Positions 16,903 through 26,404 of a stretch of 64,000 nucleotides of DNA are shown piece by piece. The notes under the pieces are model-generated. The model searched no databases, was not told the DNA's origin, and saw only the letters and a program-made list of their open reading frames with translations. This DNA comes from Adhaeribacter aquaticus DSM 16391. GTDB taxonomy: Bacteria > Bacteroidota > Bacteroidia > Cytophagales > Hymenobacteraceae. Location of the stretch: positions 2,195,504-2,259,503 of the forward strand of contig NZ_KI421517.1 of assembly GCF_000473365.1 (NCBI RefSeq). Direction: 5' to 3'. Position numbers and translations under genes: made by a program. The stretch's first letter is position 1, and each line of letters starts with the position of its first letter.

Positions 16903-19900
16903 TACGGCTACCTGCATCCGGCCGGTATGAATAACCGGAATATTATTGGGTTTCCGACCCTCGTAATTAACAGATATATTTAAGCCGCTGCTGAGGCGTT
17001 GCTGCAGAATAAAATTCCAGGTAACATTATTACCCGGCCGTAATGCATTTAACATTTCGTAACCTATAGCCGAGTTTTCATTACCAGTGTAGGCTACTTT
17101 AATAAAACTTAAATTACCCGAAACAGTTCGTTTACTTACCTGACTTATTCGGGTTTCAGTAGCTAATTCATGAAAAACAGCTTCTTCTGTGGTTTCTTTA
17201 TTTAAAGCATTGTGCTTGGTAGTAAAACGGTAAGTGCCGGTAAACCGAAGGGAGTTATTAGGCTGAAAAGATAACTCAGGTGCAGCCTCATAACCTAAAA
17301 TCAGGAAATTTTTTGTTGTCAAATAATTCGATTGGCTTTGGCGGCTAAACTGATTTATAGAGACCCGGGAACTGAGCACCTGACTTAAGTTATAGCGGCC
17401 AATTACCGCACTAGATCCTATATTCCTAACATCCGTCCCGTTGGTTAATAATATTTTCTGCTGATTTTTTTGGAAAGTATATTCCAGCCCAAAAGTTGGA
17501 TCACTCCGATTATAAAAAATCGTATTCCGGTACGCATTAGAAGAAGATATCAATAAATTATCCTCGATATCTAAGGTAAAAGGATTAAAACGGCGCCATA
17601 CATCAGCGTCGGTTGTTTTTTTATTTATATTAATATAGGTAACAGCAGAAAAACGGGACGCAAGATCTTTTAATCCTCCTTTGCCCCGCCAGTTACGGGG
17701 CAGAGTACTGTTAAGCCGGTAAGTAAATAAGTTGGTGTAGGCCACCAGGTACTCATCGGTAGGTAAAAATATTTTGATGTGAGTCCGGTACCTGGCATCC
17801 GGCACCTGGGCTTCAAAATAATTATTTAAATTTTTAGGATCGCTCCCTTCAAGTAAAAAATGCGTGCCTTGCCCCGGGGCTACTACTACAAACTCATATT
17901 GCCGCTTTGGCTCCCGACCCGTACCCACAGAATAACTAAGTTCCGAACGTAAATGCCGATCCAGAAAATCGCCAAACCAATTTACAGTTCCTAATATAGC
18001 TGATTGATTTAAACTATCCCGGTTACTTACTTGCCGGTAAGTTGCAATTACATTTATATCCTGGCTTTGGCCGAGACGGGTTTGTAAAGTACCTCTATAG
18101 TTTTGGGAATTCTCCCAGGGTGTTAAGCGCCTTTCGCCTGGCAATCGATCTTGCCGGTAAGTATAACTTAAACTATACTTAGTCGCTGCTGTATCCTGGC
18201 TCCGGACATAAACAGTATGTTCATCAAAATACATAGCAGAGGTAATAAGTGAATCGGGACGTCGGATTGAATTCACCCGGTTCTTATCAAAACGGTAGAG
18301 ATACCCTGGTACCAGTTTGTGTACCGGGTAGTTTACATCCACATTCCCCCTGTACCAGTCCGATTTACCCTGGCGGGCGGTGGCATTTAAGATAAAAAAA
18401 TCACTTTTCAGAGCTACTCCCCGAACTTGTTGGTTAAAATGTACAAAATGCTGTACCCCATCAAGTTCCTGGTTTCGGTGCCGGTGGCTAAACCGGTAAC
18501 CAATTAAGTTATTTACATCTTTATTTGCTCCAACTGCAAAGTTTAAAATATTATCGCTTTGCCGGCTATTCAGGTTAATGGGTAAACTCCAGTCCCGGTT
18601 AAAATCAATATCGCGGTACCGGTCTATTGGCTGAAAATTGGTATCGGTATATTCGTAATTAAAGCTACTTCGTAATTTATATGCTCCTAAAACCGGTACT
18701 GATTTATCTTCCATTGTATACCCCAACCGCATAGCTTTTCCTTTGTCGTCCTCGCGGTCTTTAGTAGAAAAGCGGTTTATGTCATATTCGCTGGCTGCTG
18801 TCTCAAAGAAAACACTCGTTTGCTTATCTACCTGATAACTTCCTCCCAGAGTAGCCATTTGCCTTTTAACGGGAGCGGGTATAATTCGTAACGGCACATA
18901 CCGACCCTGCCTTACGCCATTTACAGGAGCAACATAACTGAATATACGGCCATTTATAGAAGTGCTTTGCTGTATATAATCACCTTGGCCAGGACCAACA
19001 TCGGTAAATTGCACGGTGTAATATTGGCTTAAAGAAGAATCCTGCGAATAGATATAAACAGGCGTTGGCACCCCATTAACCAGTTCAGAAGTTTGCCGGT
19101 AAAGAATTAGCTCCCGGTTATAAGGGCTGGCAACGGCCCCGGAAGTAAAAGCTTGGTTTAAACTATCTCCTATTGATTGTAATAACAGTTTTTCCTGATT
19201 ATTTAAATTTAAGCCCAGTAAGTTATTAGGATTATCAGCCTCATTATAAATATTAAAATTCAAGCGCAGCTTTTTAATATCCTGGTAATGGCTGGCGTGG
19301 TATATAGAGCGGTTATAATTTCGGTCTGAATATTCAAAATCAACCCGGATACGCGAAAATTTAGTAATTAAGTGACGGGCAGTAAAGGTAATTTCTGCTT
19401 GATTATAATCTATGATATAATCAAAATCAAAACCCCGGGTCATTAACTGTCCATCCAGGTAAACCCGTTCCGAGTTGGCTATTATAATTATAAATTTTTC
19501 TCCAGTTGGCCCGGTAAGCCGGTAAGGCCCTTGTACTCCTTCGAGGGCCGGCACTGCAATAGAAGCAAATTTACCTTTAGCTACTGATGCAGCCACTGTG
19601 GTACTGGAACCCTCTCCCGGTGTTTTTCCCCGGTTTACTTCTAAAACACCTCCCTGTACATTTTTATAAAACTTAAGAAAATGGGTTTGTTTATTTCTTA
19701 GTACCACATCGCCACCTGTAATATTCCAGAGCCGGTGCTGCAGAGTTAGGTAAACTCTGTCAAATTGCTGCAACTGCTGGGTATTGCCTTCTGGCTGAAA
19801 TGGGATATTCTGATCGGTAATGGCTGCTGTAATATTAATTTCATCCGATAATTTACCTTCCAACTGCAGATTTAAGGCAGAATTTACAAATACATTTTGC

Positions 19901-20394
19901 CGGTTTCCAACTGAGATCCCCCTGGTCACGGTTCCGGTTTTATTTAAACCGGGCGTACTAAAAATTTCTTCTTTTTTAGTGGCCAGAGTTTCGGTATAGA
20001 AGGGTTCGCGCATAAATAGCGAATCAGCGCGGCTTAGCTTTCTTTTATATCGGGTATTAGCTAAGTTTAATGGCAAGACCCGGTAACACACTAAAACAGA
20101 GTCTACAGCATGTATAACCTGAGCTAAGGAATCCGTAACCAGAGAATCTGGTTTATTTATTGGCTTATTTACAGGTAATAATGTAAACTGATCGGTGGCA
20201 GGGTTATAATCAAATGAAAAATTAGCTGCTCCTGCCCCGGCCATGGTAATAGATCCGGGCACAATGGTTAAGGTATCTAATACAAATGGAGTAGTGGTCA
20301 GCTTAATCCATTTGCATCTTTTACTAGCAGTTTGAGAAAAGGCCGGAAAACAAAACAGGCATATTAGAAAAGATAGTACCAGCCGGTATTTCAT
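16894..20394 (-). CDS. Large outer-membrane beta-barrel-like protein, function unknown
   Basis: A 1166-residue secreted protein with a cleavable signal peptide (about residues 1-20, ending AFSQ) and a C-terminal phenylalanine after alternating residues (QVAVLF), as in outer-membrane barrels. A conserved-looking segment near 150-200 contains GTVTRGISVGNRQN, LEGKLSDEINI and NTQQLQQFDRVYL. This pattern, from memory, recurs in uncharacterised Bacteroidota proteins and is loosely reminiscent of parts of SprA. The rest is dominated by short amphipathic beta strands. The start ATG overlaps the TGA of the histidine kinase gene by 4 bp, so the pair is translationally coupled. No enzyme motif is evident. 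Confidence 0.75.
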   Translation of the reverse strand: MKYRLVLSFLICLFCFPAFSQTASKRCKWIKLTTTPFVLDTLTIVPGSITMAGAGAANFSFDYNPATDQFTLLPVNKPINKPDSLVTDSLAQVIHAVDSVLVCYRVLPLNLANTRYKRKLSRADSLFMREPFYTETLATKKEEIFSTPGLNKTGTVTRGISVGNRQNVFVNSALNLQLEGKLSDEINITAAITDQNIPFQPEGNTQQLQQFDRVYLTLQHRLWNITGGDVVLRNKQTHFLKFYKNVQGGVLEVNRGKTPGEGSSTTVAASVAKGKFASIAVPALEGVQGPYRLTGPTGEKFIIIIANSERVYLDGQLMTRGFDFDYIIDYNQAEITFTARHLITKFSRIRVDFEYSDRNYNRSIYHASHYQDIKKLRLNFNIYNEADNPNNLLGLNLNNQEKLLLQSIGDSLNQAFTSGAVASPYNRELILYRQTSELVNGVPTPVYIYSQDSSLSQYYTVQFTDVGPGQGDYIQQSTSINGRIFSYVAPVNGVRQGRYVPLRIIPAPVKRQMATLGGSYQVDKQTSVFFETAASEYDINRFSTKDREDDKGKAMRLGYTMEDKSVPVLGAYKLRSSFNYEYTDTNFQPIDRYRDIDFNRDWSLPINLNSRQSDNILNFAVGANKDVNNLIGYRFSHRHRNQELDGVQHFVHFNQQVRGVALKSDFFILNATARQGKSDWYRGNVDVNYPVHKLVPGYLYRFDKNRVNSIRRPDSLITSAMYFDEHTVYVRSQDTAATKYSLSYTYRQDRLPGERRLTPWENSQNYRGTLQTRLGQSQDINVIATYRQVSNRDSLNQSAILGTVNWFGDFLDRHLRSELSYSVGTGREPKRQYEFVVVAPGQGTHFLLEGSDPKNLNNYFEAQVPDARYRTHIKIFLPTDEYLVAYTNLFTYRLNSTLPRNWRGKGGLKDLASRFSAVTYININKKTTDADVWRRFNPFTLDIEDNLLISSSNAYRNTIFYNRSDPTFGLEYTFQKNQQKILLTNGTDVRNIGSSAVIGRYNLSQVLSSRVSINQFSRQSQSNYLTTKNFLILGYEAAPELSFQPNNSLRFTGTYRFTTKHNALNKETTEEAVFHELATETRISQVSKRTVSGNLSFIKVAYTGNENSAIGYEMLNALRPGNNVTWNFILQQRLSSGLNISVNYEGRKPNNIPVIHTGRMQVAVLF

Positions 20395-23300
20395 TCCTGT
20401 ACTAATGGTAACTCAATATAAAAAGTAGTACTTACGCCTTCCTCTGTTTCAAACCAAATACGACCACCTGCTGCTTCTATACCTTTTTTTACCAAGGCCA
20501 ATCCAATACCAGAACCTGTAAATTTAGTGCTAAAATTAGGAACAAATATTTTATGCCGAATTTCTTCCGGCACTCCGCTTCCATTATCCTTCAAGCTAAT
20601 CAATACTTTGGAATCCATGGATTGCAACCTTACCTGGAGTTCGGGTTTCCGGCCACTTGGAACCGCTTGTACGGCATTAATTATCAGGTTATTAAAAGAA
20701 CGCATTAAAATATTTTCATCTGCCAATACCTCGTACGTTCCCGCAGGCAAATCCGTTCTGATTTCAACTTCGGCCGGATTCTTATGCAAATCCAAACTTT
20801 GTTTCAATACATTAATAATATTTAGTCGCTCAGGTTTTAAATCAGGTAAAGCGGTGAAATTAGAAAACGAAGTGGCGATATCGCTTAGTATTTCAATCTG
20901 AGTAATTAAAGTTTTGGATATTTTATTGATTAACTCTTCCAGATTATCACGTCTTTCGGCGATGGCTTTTTGCAGGTACTGCAACGACAACTTCATTGGA
21001 GTTAGCGGGTTCTTGATTTCATGGGCTACCTGCCGGGCCATTTCGCGCCAGGCGGCTTCCTTTTCTCTCAGGGCCAACTCTTTTTTACTTTCTTCCAGCT
21101 TCAACAACATCTGATTGTACTCATTTACCAGCAACCCAATTTCATCAGCAGAGTGGTATTCTAATTTTTCATTTTTCCCGGTGAGGGTTGTTTGTTTAAG
21201 TTTTTGCGTAATAAGTTTCAAGGGTACGGTAAGGGTGCGGGCAGCCCAGTTTGTTAATACCATAAATATGATAAACATGGCTGTGAAAATATTCATAATG
21301 GTGGTGAGCAACTGAATAAGTTTGACATCCAGCTCTTGTTCCGAATCAAAAAAGGGAATACCAACAAAGCCATCCACTCCACCATTTTGGTGTACCGAAG
21401 GCAAAGGCAAATAAAGGGTATTGAACGAAATGTTACCTGTATGCTCCTTCAAAAGTATTCGTTGGGCATTATTTTCTTTAATGTCGGCCAGGGCTTCCGG
21501 GTTCATTAACCTCGAAAGTAAACCAGCTTCAAATATCAAAGGCTGACTGGAGGTTATTAAGTTCCCATCCTTATTGTATACATTTATATCGGCCTCCGAT
21601 AAATCTGCAATGGCCCCCACCTCTTCCCGTAAGGCTTCCTTATTTGTTTCATGGGTAGCCCACGACCAGGAATGTAAAATATTTTCCTGTACCAGTTTAC
21701 CCCGCTTTTCATAAGTATCCTGTAAATCTTTTTTATAAGAGGCCGTAACCAGGCTGGCAGTAGCTATACTAACTATAACCAGGGGAATAAGAATACCAAA
21801 GTTTAAGAATAACTGAATCTTAGTACTGAAGTTGGTATTTAAAGCCATTTTAAGTCCTCCCTGCAGTAACAGGAAAGCCAGCATATAGACTAAAAAAATA
21901 AACGTATGGATCAGGAATAAAAAGGAAAAATTAGAAGCTACATCCAATAGTGAATATTGGGAAGTAGAAATTACAATTACTTTTTCCCCACCATTACTTA
22001 CCCCTAAATGGTGGTATCCCTGCACCCGAATTCCCTTTGTATAAAGCGCCTGATCCTGAAGGTCTTTCTTATCCAGGTAATGGACATACTCAAAATTCCC
22101 TTCATTGTATTGTATTACATGTTTTACATATATGGCATAACTTAAAGAGCGGCTATACAAAGGCTGCAAAAACTTCTGATCAACTAATAATTCCGGGATT
22201 ACACTGTTTGGCATCAGCTTCTTTAAATTCATTTCCAACACCACCGTAACTATATTTCCATAATTACCAGTTAAGTTAAAAAACTGGATATACTTCCGGG
22301 AGTACGGCTGCTTTTCATCCTTTATTAAATAAAGGTTTTTCCGCTCCGTTTTTATGGCATTGCGTAAGTAGCTTTTCTTATAATCGTTTAGTGAATAACT
22401 TACTCCGGACTGGTTAGCTAAACTATCGCCGGCATTAAAAAACTTAACGGTAGTTTCATACCGGTCAAAATAATCCCGCAGGTAATACCGGATTATCTTT
22501 TGCTCTATAAATTCCCGCTCATTTACCGGATCCGATATTTTACTTTTAATTATTTTATCCTTTTGAATTTCTGGCACGATGTCCTCTATCAGGTATTCTC
22601 CCTGAATGTCACGATCAACAATCAAGTCCGAACCAAACTTCTGCTTATAATCGAGCAAGTCGTGCAGATAGTGCTCATAAATGGCGACACCACCTGTAAC
22701 CGCACTTATTGCTATGATCCAAAAAATGAATAAATAATTTTGAAATGGATTAACAGATATATTCTTCTTAAACCTTATAAAAATGACTATCAGGTAAAAT
22801 AATAAACTAATGCTCAGCAGTAACAGGTGAATTTTGTCGAACACACTTCCCACAATTATACAAACAATACCTATACCGGCCAACCCAAAATGCCAGTACT
22901 TCCGTTTCGTTTCCTGGTGAATCAGGTAAAATACCTGCATCAGTAAATGGGCTAATATTAGGAAGATTAGGTTATGTATAATGAAAGCGGTATACAATAA
23001 AATTTTATAAAATGAAAAATGTAAACTCTGAGTTATATCCATTACCAGCAACGAATTGCTAAAGCTGGTATAATAGATAAAATACATTCCAAGTAATAGC
23101 AGGTAAAAGGCTATGCCACACCCTATCTCCATAAGCAATCGTGTTCTGCTACTTAAGGTTTTTATAAACTTTTGAATAAGTTTCTTTCTAAACAGGCTGT
23201 TTACATGAATGGTAAATAATAATAACAATAGTGCATTTAATATAAGATCACCAATAGAAGGTGCCCAGAAGGAGGCAGCATATAATCGTGGATCAAAGGC

Positions 23301-24086
23301 ATCGAGATCAATAACCGCAAAAGGGAAGTTATAATACAAAAGAATTAACCGAATGGCTAACAAAGGCAGAACCAGGAGTAAAGTGGCCTGCCATGCTTTA
23401 TTTTCTTTTACTAATCCTTTACTGATGCGGATTAAGCCCCATATCAGGAAAAAAAGCCCCAGGGAAACAACCGCCATGGCCGCATTACTGATAGGTCGGT
23501 TAATATCTTTCTCTAGATTTTCTACTGAGAAAAGAACACGGCCTTTATAGGTAATATTTCCTTGAGTTGGACCTCCAATTGGTAGAACCCTTAACCGCTT
23601 ATTACCAAATATTTCTTTATTCAATCCGGGTTGTAAATACCTGTTATTTATGCCATATTGTTTTTCAAGAGGCACATATACCTGGATGTTATAGGCATTA
23701 TACTTAGTACCAGAAACTAGAAATTTACCTGATTTATTTTCAATAACCCTCGGCTTCGTAAGTTCCAGATCCTGATTTAGTTCCGGAACCAGGCTATGGT
23801 TGGTCCAGAAGATAACCGCATTTTTTTTAAAAATAAAGGTTGGGTAATAGGTGCGCTCTTTTAGGAGATCATGAAAACTAACCGAATCCGTAGCCAGATA
23901 AGCCTGAACCCGGTTCATGTCTCGTTGAGCTTTACTTAAAGCCGTATTTACCTTGGTACTAATTTCCTTCCCGGCACTTTCTGGTTTGGGATGAACAAAA
24001 AGGACATAAAGATTCAAAACCGCTGCAGCGGCAAAACAAATTAAAGCGGCTAATAAATGGTAATGCGGAGAATATTTAGCTTTCAA
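20391..24086 (-). CDS. Large multi-pass sensor histidine kinase, NtrY-like
   Basis: A 1231-residue inner-membrane kinase. One N-terminal helix and a domain of about 170 residues precede a block of roughly eight helices (200-470). A large extracytoplasmic region of about 250 residues follows, then two helices (about 723-783), a second sensor region and another helix (about 930-955). A HAMP linker leads to HisKA, with the phosphoacceptor in VAHEIKNPLTP (His about 1023), then HATPase_c with N box NLIINAVQAV, DNGSGVP and GSGIGLALVKKG. The kinase core resembles NtrY. No response regulator is nearby. The start is TTG. It overlaps the downstream outer-membrane-like protein gene by 4 bp. Confidence 0.88.
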   Translation of the reverse strand: MKAKYSPHYHLLAALICFAAAAVLNLYVLFVHPKPESAGKEISTKVNTALSKAQRDMNRVQAYLATDSVSFHDLLKERTYYPTFIFKKNAVIFWTNHSLVPELNQDLELTKPRVIENKSGKFLVSGTKYNAYNIQVYVPLEKQYGINNRYLQPGLNKEIFGNKRLRVLPIGGPTQGNITYKGRVLFSVENLEKDINRPISNAAMAVVSLGLFFLIWGLIRISKGLVKENKAWQATLLLVLPLLAIRLILLYYNFPFAVIDLDAFDPRLYAASFWAPSIGDLILNALLLLLFTIHVNSLFRKKLIQKFIKTLSSRTRLLMEIGCGIAFYLLLLGMYFIYYTSFSNSLLVMDITQSLHFSFYKILLYTAFIIHNLIFLILAHLLMQVFYLIHQETKRKYWHFGLAGIGIVCIIVGSVFDKIHLLLLSISLLFYLIVIFIRFKKNISVNPFQNYLFIFWIIAISAVTGGVAIYEHYLHDLLDYKQKFGSDLIVDRDIQGEYLIEDIVPEIQKDKIIKSKISDPVNEREFIEQKIIRYYLRDYFDRYETTVKFFNAGDSLANQSGVSYSLNDYKKSYLRNAIKTERKNLYLIKDEKQPYSRKYIQFFNLTGNYGNIVTVVLEMNLKKLMPNSVIPELLVDQKFLQPLYSRSLSYAIYVKHVIQYNEGNFEYVHYLDKKDLQDQALYTKGIRVQGYHHLGVSNGGEKVIVISTSQYSLLDVASNFSFLFLIHTFIFLVYMLAFLLLQGGLKMALNTNFSTKIQLFLNFGILIPLVIVSIATASLVTASYKKDLQDTYEKRGKLVQENILHSWSWATHETNKEALREEVGAIADLSEADINVYNKDGNLITSSQPLIFEAGLLSRLMNPEALADIKENNAQRILLKEHTGNISFNTLYLPLPSVHQNGGVDGFVGIPFFDSEQELDVKLIQLLTTIMNIFTAMFIIFMVLTNWAARTLTVPLKLITQKLKQTTLTGKNEKLEYHSADEIGLLVNEYNQMLLKLEESKKELALREKEAAWREMARQVAHEIKNPLTPMKLSLQYLQKAIAERRDNLEELINKISKTLITQIEILSDIATSFSNFTALPDLKPERLNIINVLKQSLDLHKNPAEVEIRTDLPAGTYEVLADENILMRSFNNLIINAVQAVPSGRKPELQVRLQSMDSKVLISLKDNGSGVPEEIRHKIFVPNFSTKFTGSGIGLALVKKGIEAAGGRIWFETEEGVSTTFYIELPLVQE

Positions 24087-24524
24087 AGAAGAAACCTTTT
24101 ACACGAATATATTCAAAAATCGTGCAGAAAAAGAAGGAAGAACAGGATAAATTAAATCCCATAGTATATTGGCCTTTTCTAAACCCCTTTGAAAATTACC
24201 TTATTAACAGACCGTCATGAAGAGGCAATGGGGAAATTAATATAATGCGAGCAGTTATTTTGAATCAATAAAATTTTAGAGAAGGATCAACTAATAAAAA
24301 AACAGCAGTAAGCAGGTCAAAGAATCCGCTGCACCAGAAAACTATCACCAAGGTACCTTACCCTTAAAACCAAAACTTTATTTTGAAAAAGGACCTCGTA
24401 CCCGGCAATGCCTAAACCTATCTATTTACCTTTTTAGAATAACCAGGTATAGGCAATCATTTCTCCTCTTTAGAAACGTAATAATATCTCTTGCAGGATA
24501 ACTCGTTTCTTCAGTATTAAGCTA
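24087..24524. other. Intergenic region upstream of the kinase operon, nothing definite
   Basis: 438 bp between the end of the respiratory operon and the kinase gene. I found no open frame of note, no RNA gene, no strong hairpin with a T-run and no exact TTTG-N19-TAnnTTTG promoter on the minus strand. A loose inverted repeat AGAAACG/CGTTTCT (24472-24478, 24504-24510) with a 25-nt loop is too weak to call a terminator. Confidence 0.5.
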
Positions 24525-24764
24525 CTATTGTTTGCGGTTATGGCGATACCAGAAAAAGCCAACAGTACCAGCTAAAACATATGGTATAGCCATTAGATAC
24601 AAGATGCCTTTATTTAAACCACTGCCAAACTTAACTAATTTACCATCATTAGCTGTTTCAACAGATGTGCGACACATAGCACATTGAGCTGTTGCTTCAG
24701 TGGAAATAAAATTAAGACTTAAAGCTAATGTGAAAACTGCTAAATAAAATTTTATGAACTTCAT
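24525..24764 (-). CDS. Small CxxC membrane protein at the end of the oxidase operon, unknown function
   Basis: A 79-residue protein with a signal peptide (cleavage likely after ATAQ), a CAMC motif immediately after the cleavage site (Cys about 28 and 31), and one C-terminal helix (GILYLMAIPYVLAGTVGFFW) followed by a basic tail. The CxxC would therefore sit in the periplasm at the membrane surface. It is the last gene of the oxidase and heme/copper assembly operon, 18 bp after the DUF420 gene. A thiol or copper-handling role in oxidase assembly is plausible from context, but I recognise no characterised family. Confidence 0.75.
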   Translation of the reverse strand: MKFIKFYLAVFTLALSLNFISTEATAQCAMCRTSVETANDGKLVKFGSGLNKGILYLMAIPYVLAGTVGFFWYRHNRKQ

Positions 24765-24782
24765 AAGAAATAAACATTAGAA

Positions 24783-25316
24783 TTAAGAAGTATAATAAGG
24801 GGCAATCATAAAATAAACAATTACTCCCGTAACCGCCACATATAACCACAACGGAAAAGTCCAGTTAGATATACGCTTATGCTTCACAATTTGATTAGTC
24901 CAGCCGTAATAAACAGACAATAACACGAATGGAACGATAACCGCTGCTAATACAATATGTGTAATTAAAATAAAATAGTAAATGGTTTTAATTATTCCTT
25001 CACCACCATACGAAGTTGGACTTGCCTGGTAATGGTACGTAACATAAGAAATTAAAAAAAAGGAAGACAATACAAAAGCAGTAACCATAGAAAACCTATG
25101 AAACCGGACATTTCCTTTCTTAATATAATTGTATCCTACTAATAAAGCTATTGCTGTTAAAGAATTTAGAAGCGCATGGAGCTTTGGCAAAAAAGTTACA
25201 TCTACATCACCCAGTTTACCTGTTTGAGGCACAAAAAGCAAAAGCGCTACCAACAAAGGTACCGCTACAGATAAAATGGCAATTAAAATCAGGTATTTAG
25301 AATCGTTAGTTTTCAT
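24783..25316 (-). CDS. DUF420 membrane protein, oxidase assembly-associated
   Basis: A 177-residue integral membrane protein with about five hydrophobic helices and conserved His residues in FLPKLHALLNSL, NVRFHRFSM, YVTYHYQ and ILITHIVLA. This matches the DUF420 family, which includes the CtaM-type factors of Gram-positive aa3 oxidase maturation. The arrangement of membrane histidines suggests heme or copper handling. It lies one base after the Sco gene and upstream of the small CxxC protein, inside the respiratory operon. Family assignment is good; the exact step is inferred. Confidence 0.85.
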   Translation of the reverse strand: MKTNDSKYLILIAILSVAVPLLVALLLFVPQTGKLGDVDVTFLPKLHALLNSLTAIALLVGYNYIKKGNVRFHRFSMVTAFVLSSFFLISYVTYHYQASPTSYGGEGIIKTIYYFILITHIVLAAVIVPFVLLSVYYGWTNQIVKHKRISNWTFPLWLYVAVTGVIVYFMIAPYYTS

Positions 25317-25317
25317 T

Positions 25318-25977
25318 TTACTTTTCTTTCAGAAGAAGCCTTATTTCGGTAATTAATCGATCGACATCTTCTGGTTTGGTACCATCATAAATTCCCCGCA
25401 CATGCTTTTGCTTATCTACTAAAATAAACTTTTCACTATGAATAAAATCTGGTGTAACAGAAGGAGCTTCCATTACTGCTAACTTATAACCTTGTTGCGC
25501 TAATTGGTAAATAGCAGGTTTGGGGCCAGTTAAAAAGTACCATTTTGTAGAATCCGCATCATAGGTTTGGGCATATTTGCGCAGTGTACCAACAGAATCC
25601 CGTTCAGGATCTACGGTGTACGAAACTATTTTAACGGATGGATCTTGAAGGAAAGCTTCCTGCACCCGTGATAATTGGGTCGACATTTTTTTACAAACAT
25701 CTTTGCAGGAGGCAAAAAAGAAATTAGCCACATAAACCGAATTATCTAAATCTGCTTGGGAAATAGACTTTCCGGTTTGGGAGGTAAGCTTAAAATCAGG
25801 GACCTTTTGAAATAACGTATCCCCATTTTGGACTACCGGCTCTTCGGTATTTTCATCTATGACCGGAAAAAAAGTCCGGAGATGGTATTGATTGGAACCA
25901 AAAATCCGTAAAAAGAAGTAGAAAAAAATAGGTACTAGTAGTAGTATACCTAATATTAGTACCTTTCTAGGTGACAT
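25318..25977 (-). CDS. Sco1/SenC-family copper chaperone
   Basis: A 219-residue protein anchored by one N-terminal helix, with a thioredoxin-fold domain in the periplasm. The copper-binding CKDVC (CxxxC) lies near residue 92-96 in FFASCKDVCKKM. The distal His is in DFIHSEKFILVD, and DPERD and YAQTYDADSTKWYFLTG are typical of the family. Sco proteins deliver copper to the CuA site of oxidase subunit II or reduce its cysteines. It is encoded between subunit IV and DUF420, consistent with dedicated assembly of the oxidase in this operon. Confidence 0.94.
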   Translation of the reverse strand: MSPRKVLILGILLLVPIFFYFFLRIFGSNQYHLRTFFPVIDENTEEPVVQNGDTLFQKVPDFKLTSQTGKSISQADLDNSVYVANFFFASCKDVCKKMSTQLSRVQEAFLQDPSVKIVSYTVDPERDSVGTLRKYAQTYDADSTKWYFLTGPKPAIYQLAQQGYKLAVMEAPSVTPDFIHSEKFILVDKQKHVRGIYDGTKPEDVDRLITEIRLLLKEK

Positions 25978-25982
25978 TATGG

Positions 25983-26330
25983 TTATTTAAAATAATTAAA
26001 AACTGAATCTCCGTAATAAGCGCCTTCTGAAATTAAGGCTATAATTAACCAAACTAAAAGCACTAAAGGAATCATAATTGTCCATATTAAACTTTTAGTT
26101 TCATGCTTTAAGTGCATAAACTCCGCCACAATATAGAATGCTTTAACAATTGTTAAAACAATAAATATTGAGTTCCGAAGCATACCTGCATCCATCATAA
26201 ATGCAAAAGCAAATTCAACTGCAGTTATTGCACAAAGAATAAAAAATACTTTCCAAATACCTTTGGTCTGTGCTGGTGGAATTTCACCTACATTGTGTTC
26301 ATCGTGGGCGTGATGAGAATGAGCTGCCAT
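25983..26330 (-). CDS. Cytochrome c oxidase subunit IV (small bacterial type)
   Basis: A 115-residue protein with three hydrophobic helices and a His-rich N-terminus (AAHSHHAHDEHN). It matches the short bacterial subunit IV family associated with heme-copper oxidases, which stabilises the CuB site or the complex. FKAF-like conserved positions show as VKAFYIVAEFMHLKHE. It sits 74 bp after the large subunit III paralogue, the longest gap in the operon, which contains a hairpin, and 5 bp before the Sco gene. Confidence 0.88.
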   Translation of the reverse strand: MAAHSHHAHDEHNVGEIPPAQTKGIWKVFFILCAITAVEFAFAFMMDAGMLRNSIFIVLTIVKAFYIVAEFMHLKHETKSLIWTIMIPLVLLVWLIIALISEGAYYGDSVFNYFK

Positions 26331-26367
26331 AATATTATATAATTTATATTTTATATTTAGTTAAAGT

Positions 26368-26393
26368 AGATCAGGTTTAAACTCACCTGATCT
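26368..26393 (-). other. Intra-operon hairpin between subunit III and subunit IV genes
   Basis: A 9-bp perfect stem AGATCAGGT/ACCTGATCT (26368-26376 with 26385-26393) with an 8-nt loop, in the largest gap of the respiratory operon. On minus it is followed by ACTTTAACT rather than a clean T-run, so a partial terminator, attenuator or mRNA-stabilising stem is more likely than a full terminator. Confidence 0.55.
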
Positions 26394-26404
26394 TATGCTG
26401 CTAA

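Noticed and set aside
24472-24510. Terminator for the respiratory operon
   Set aside because: Seven-base arms with a 25-nt loop and no T-run; not convincing.
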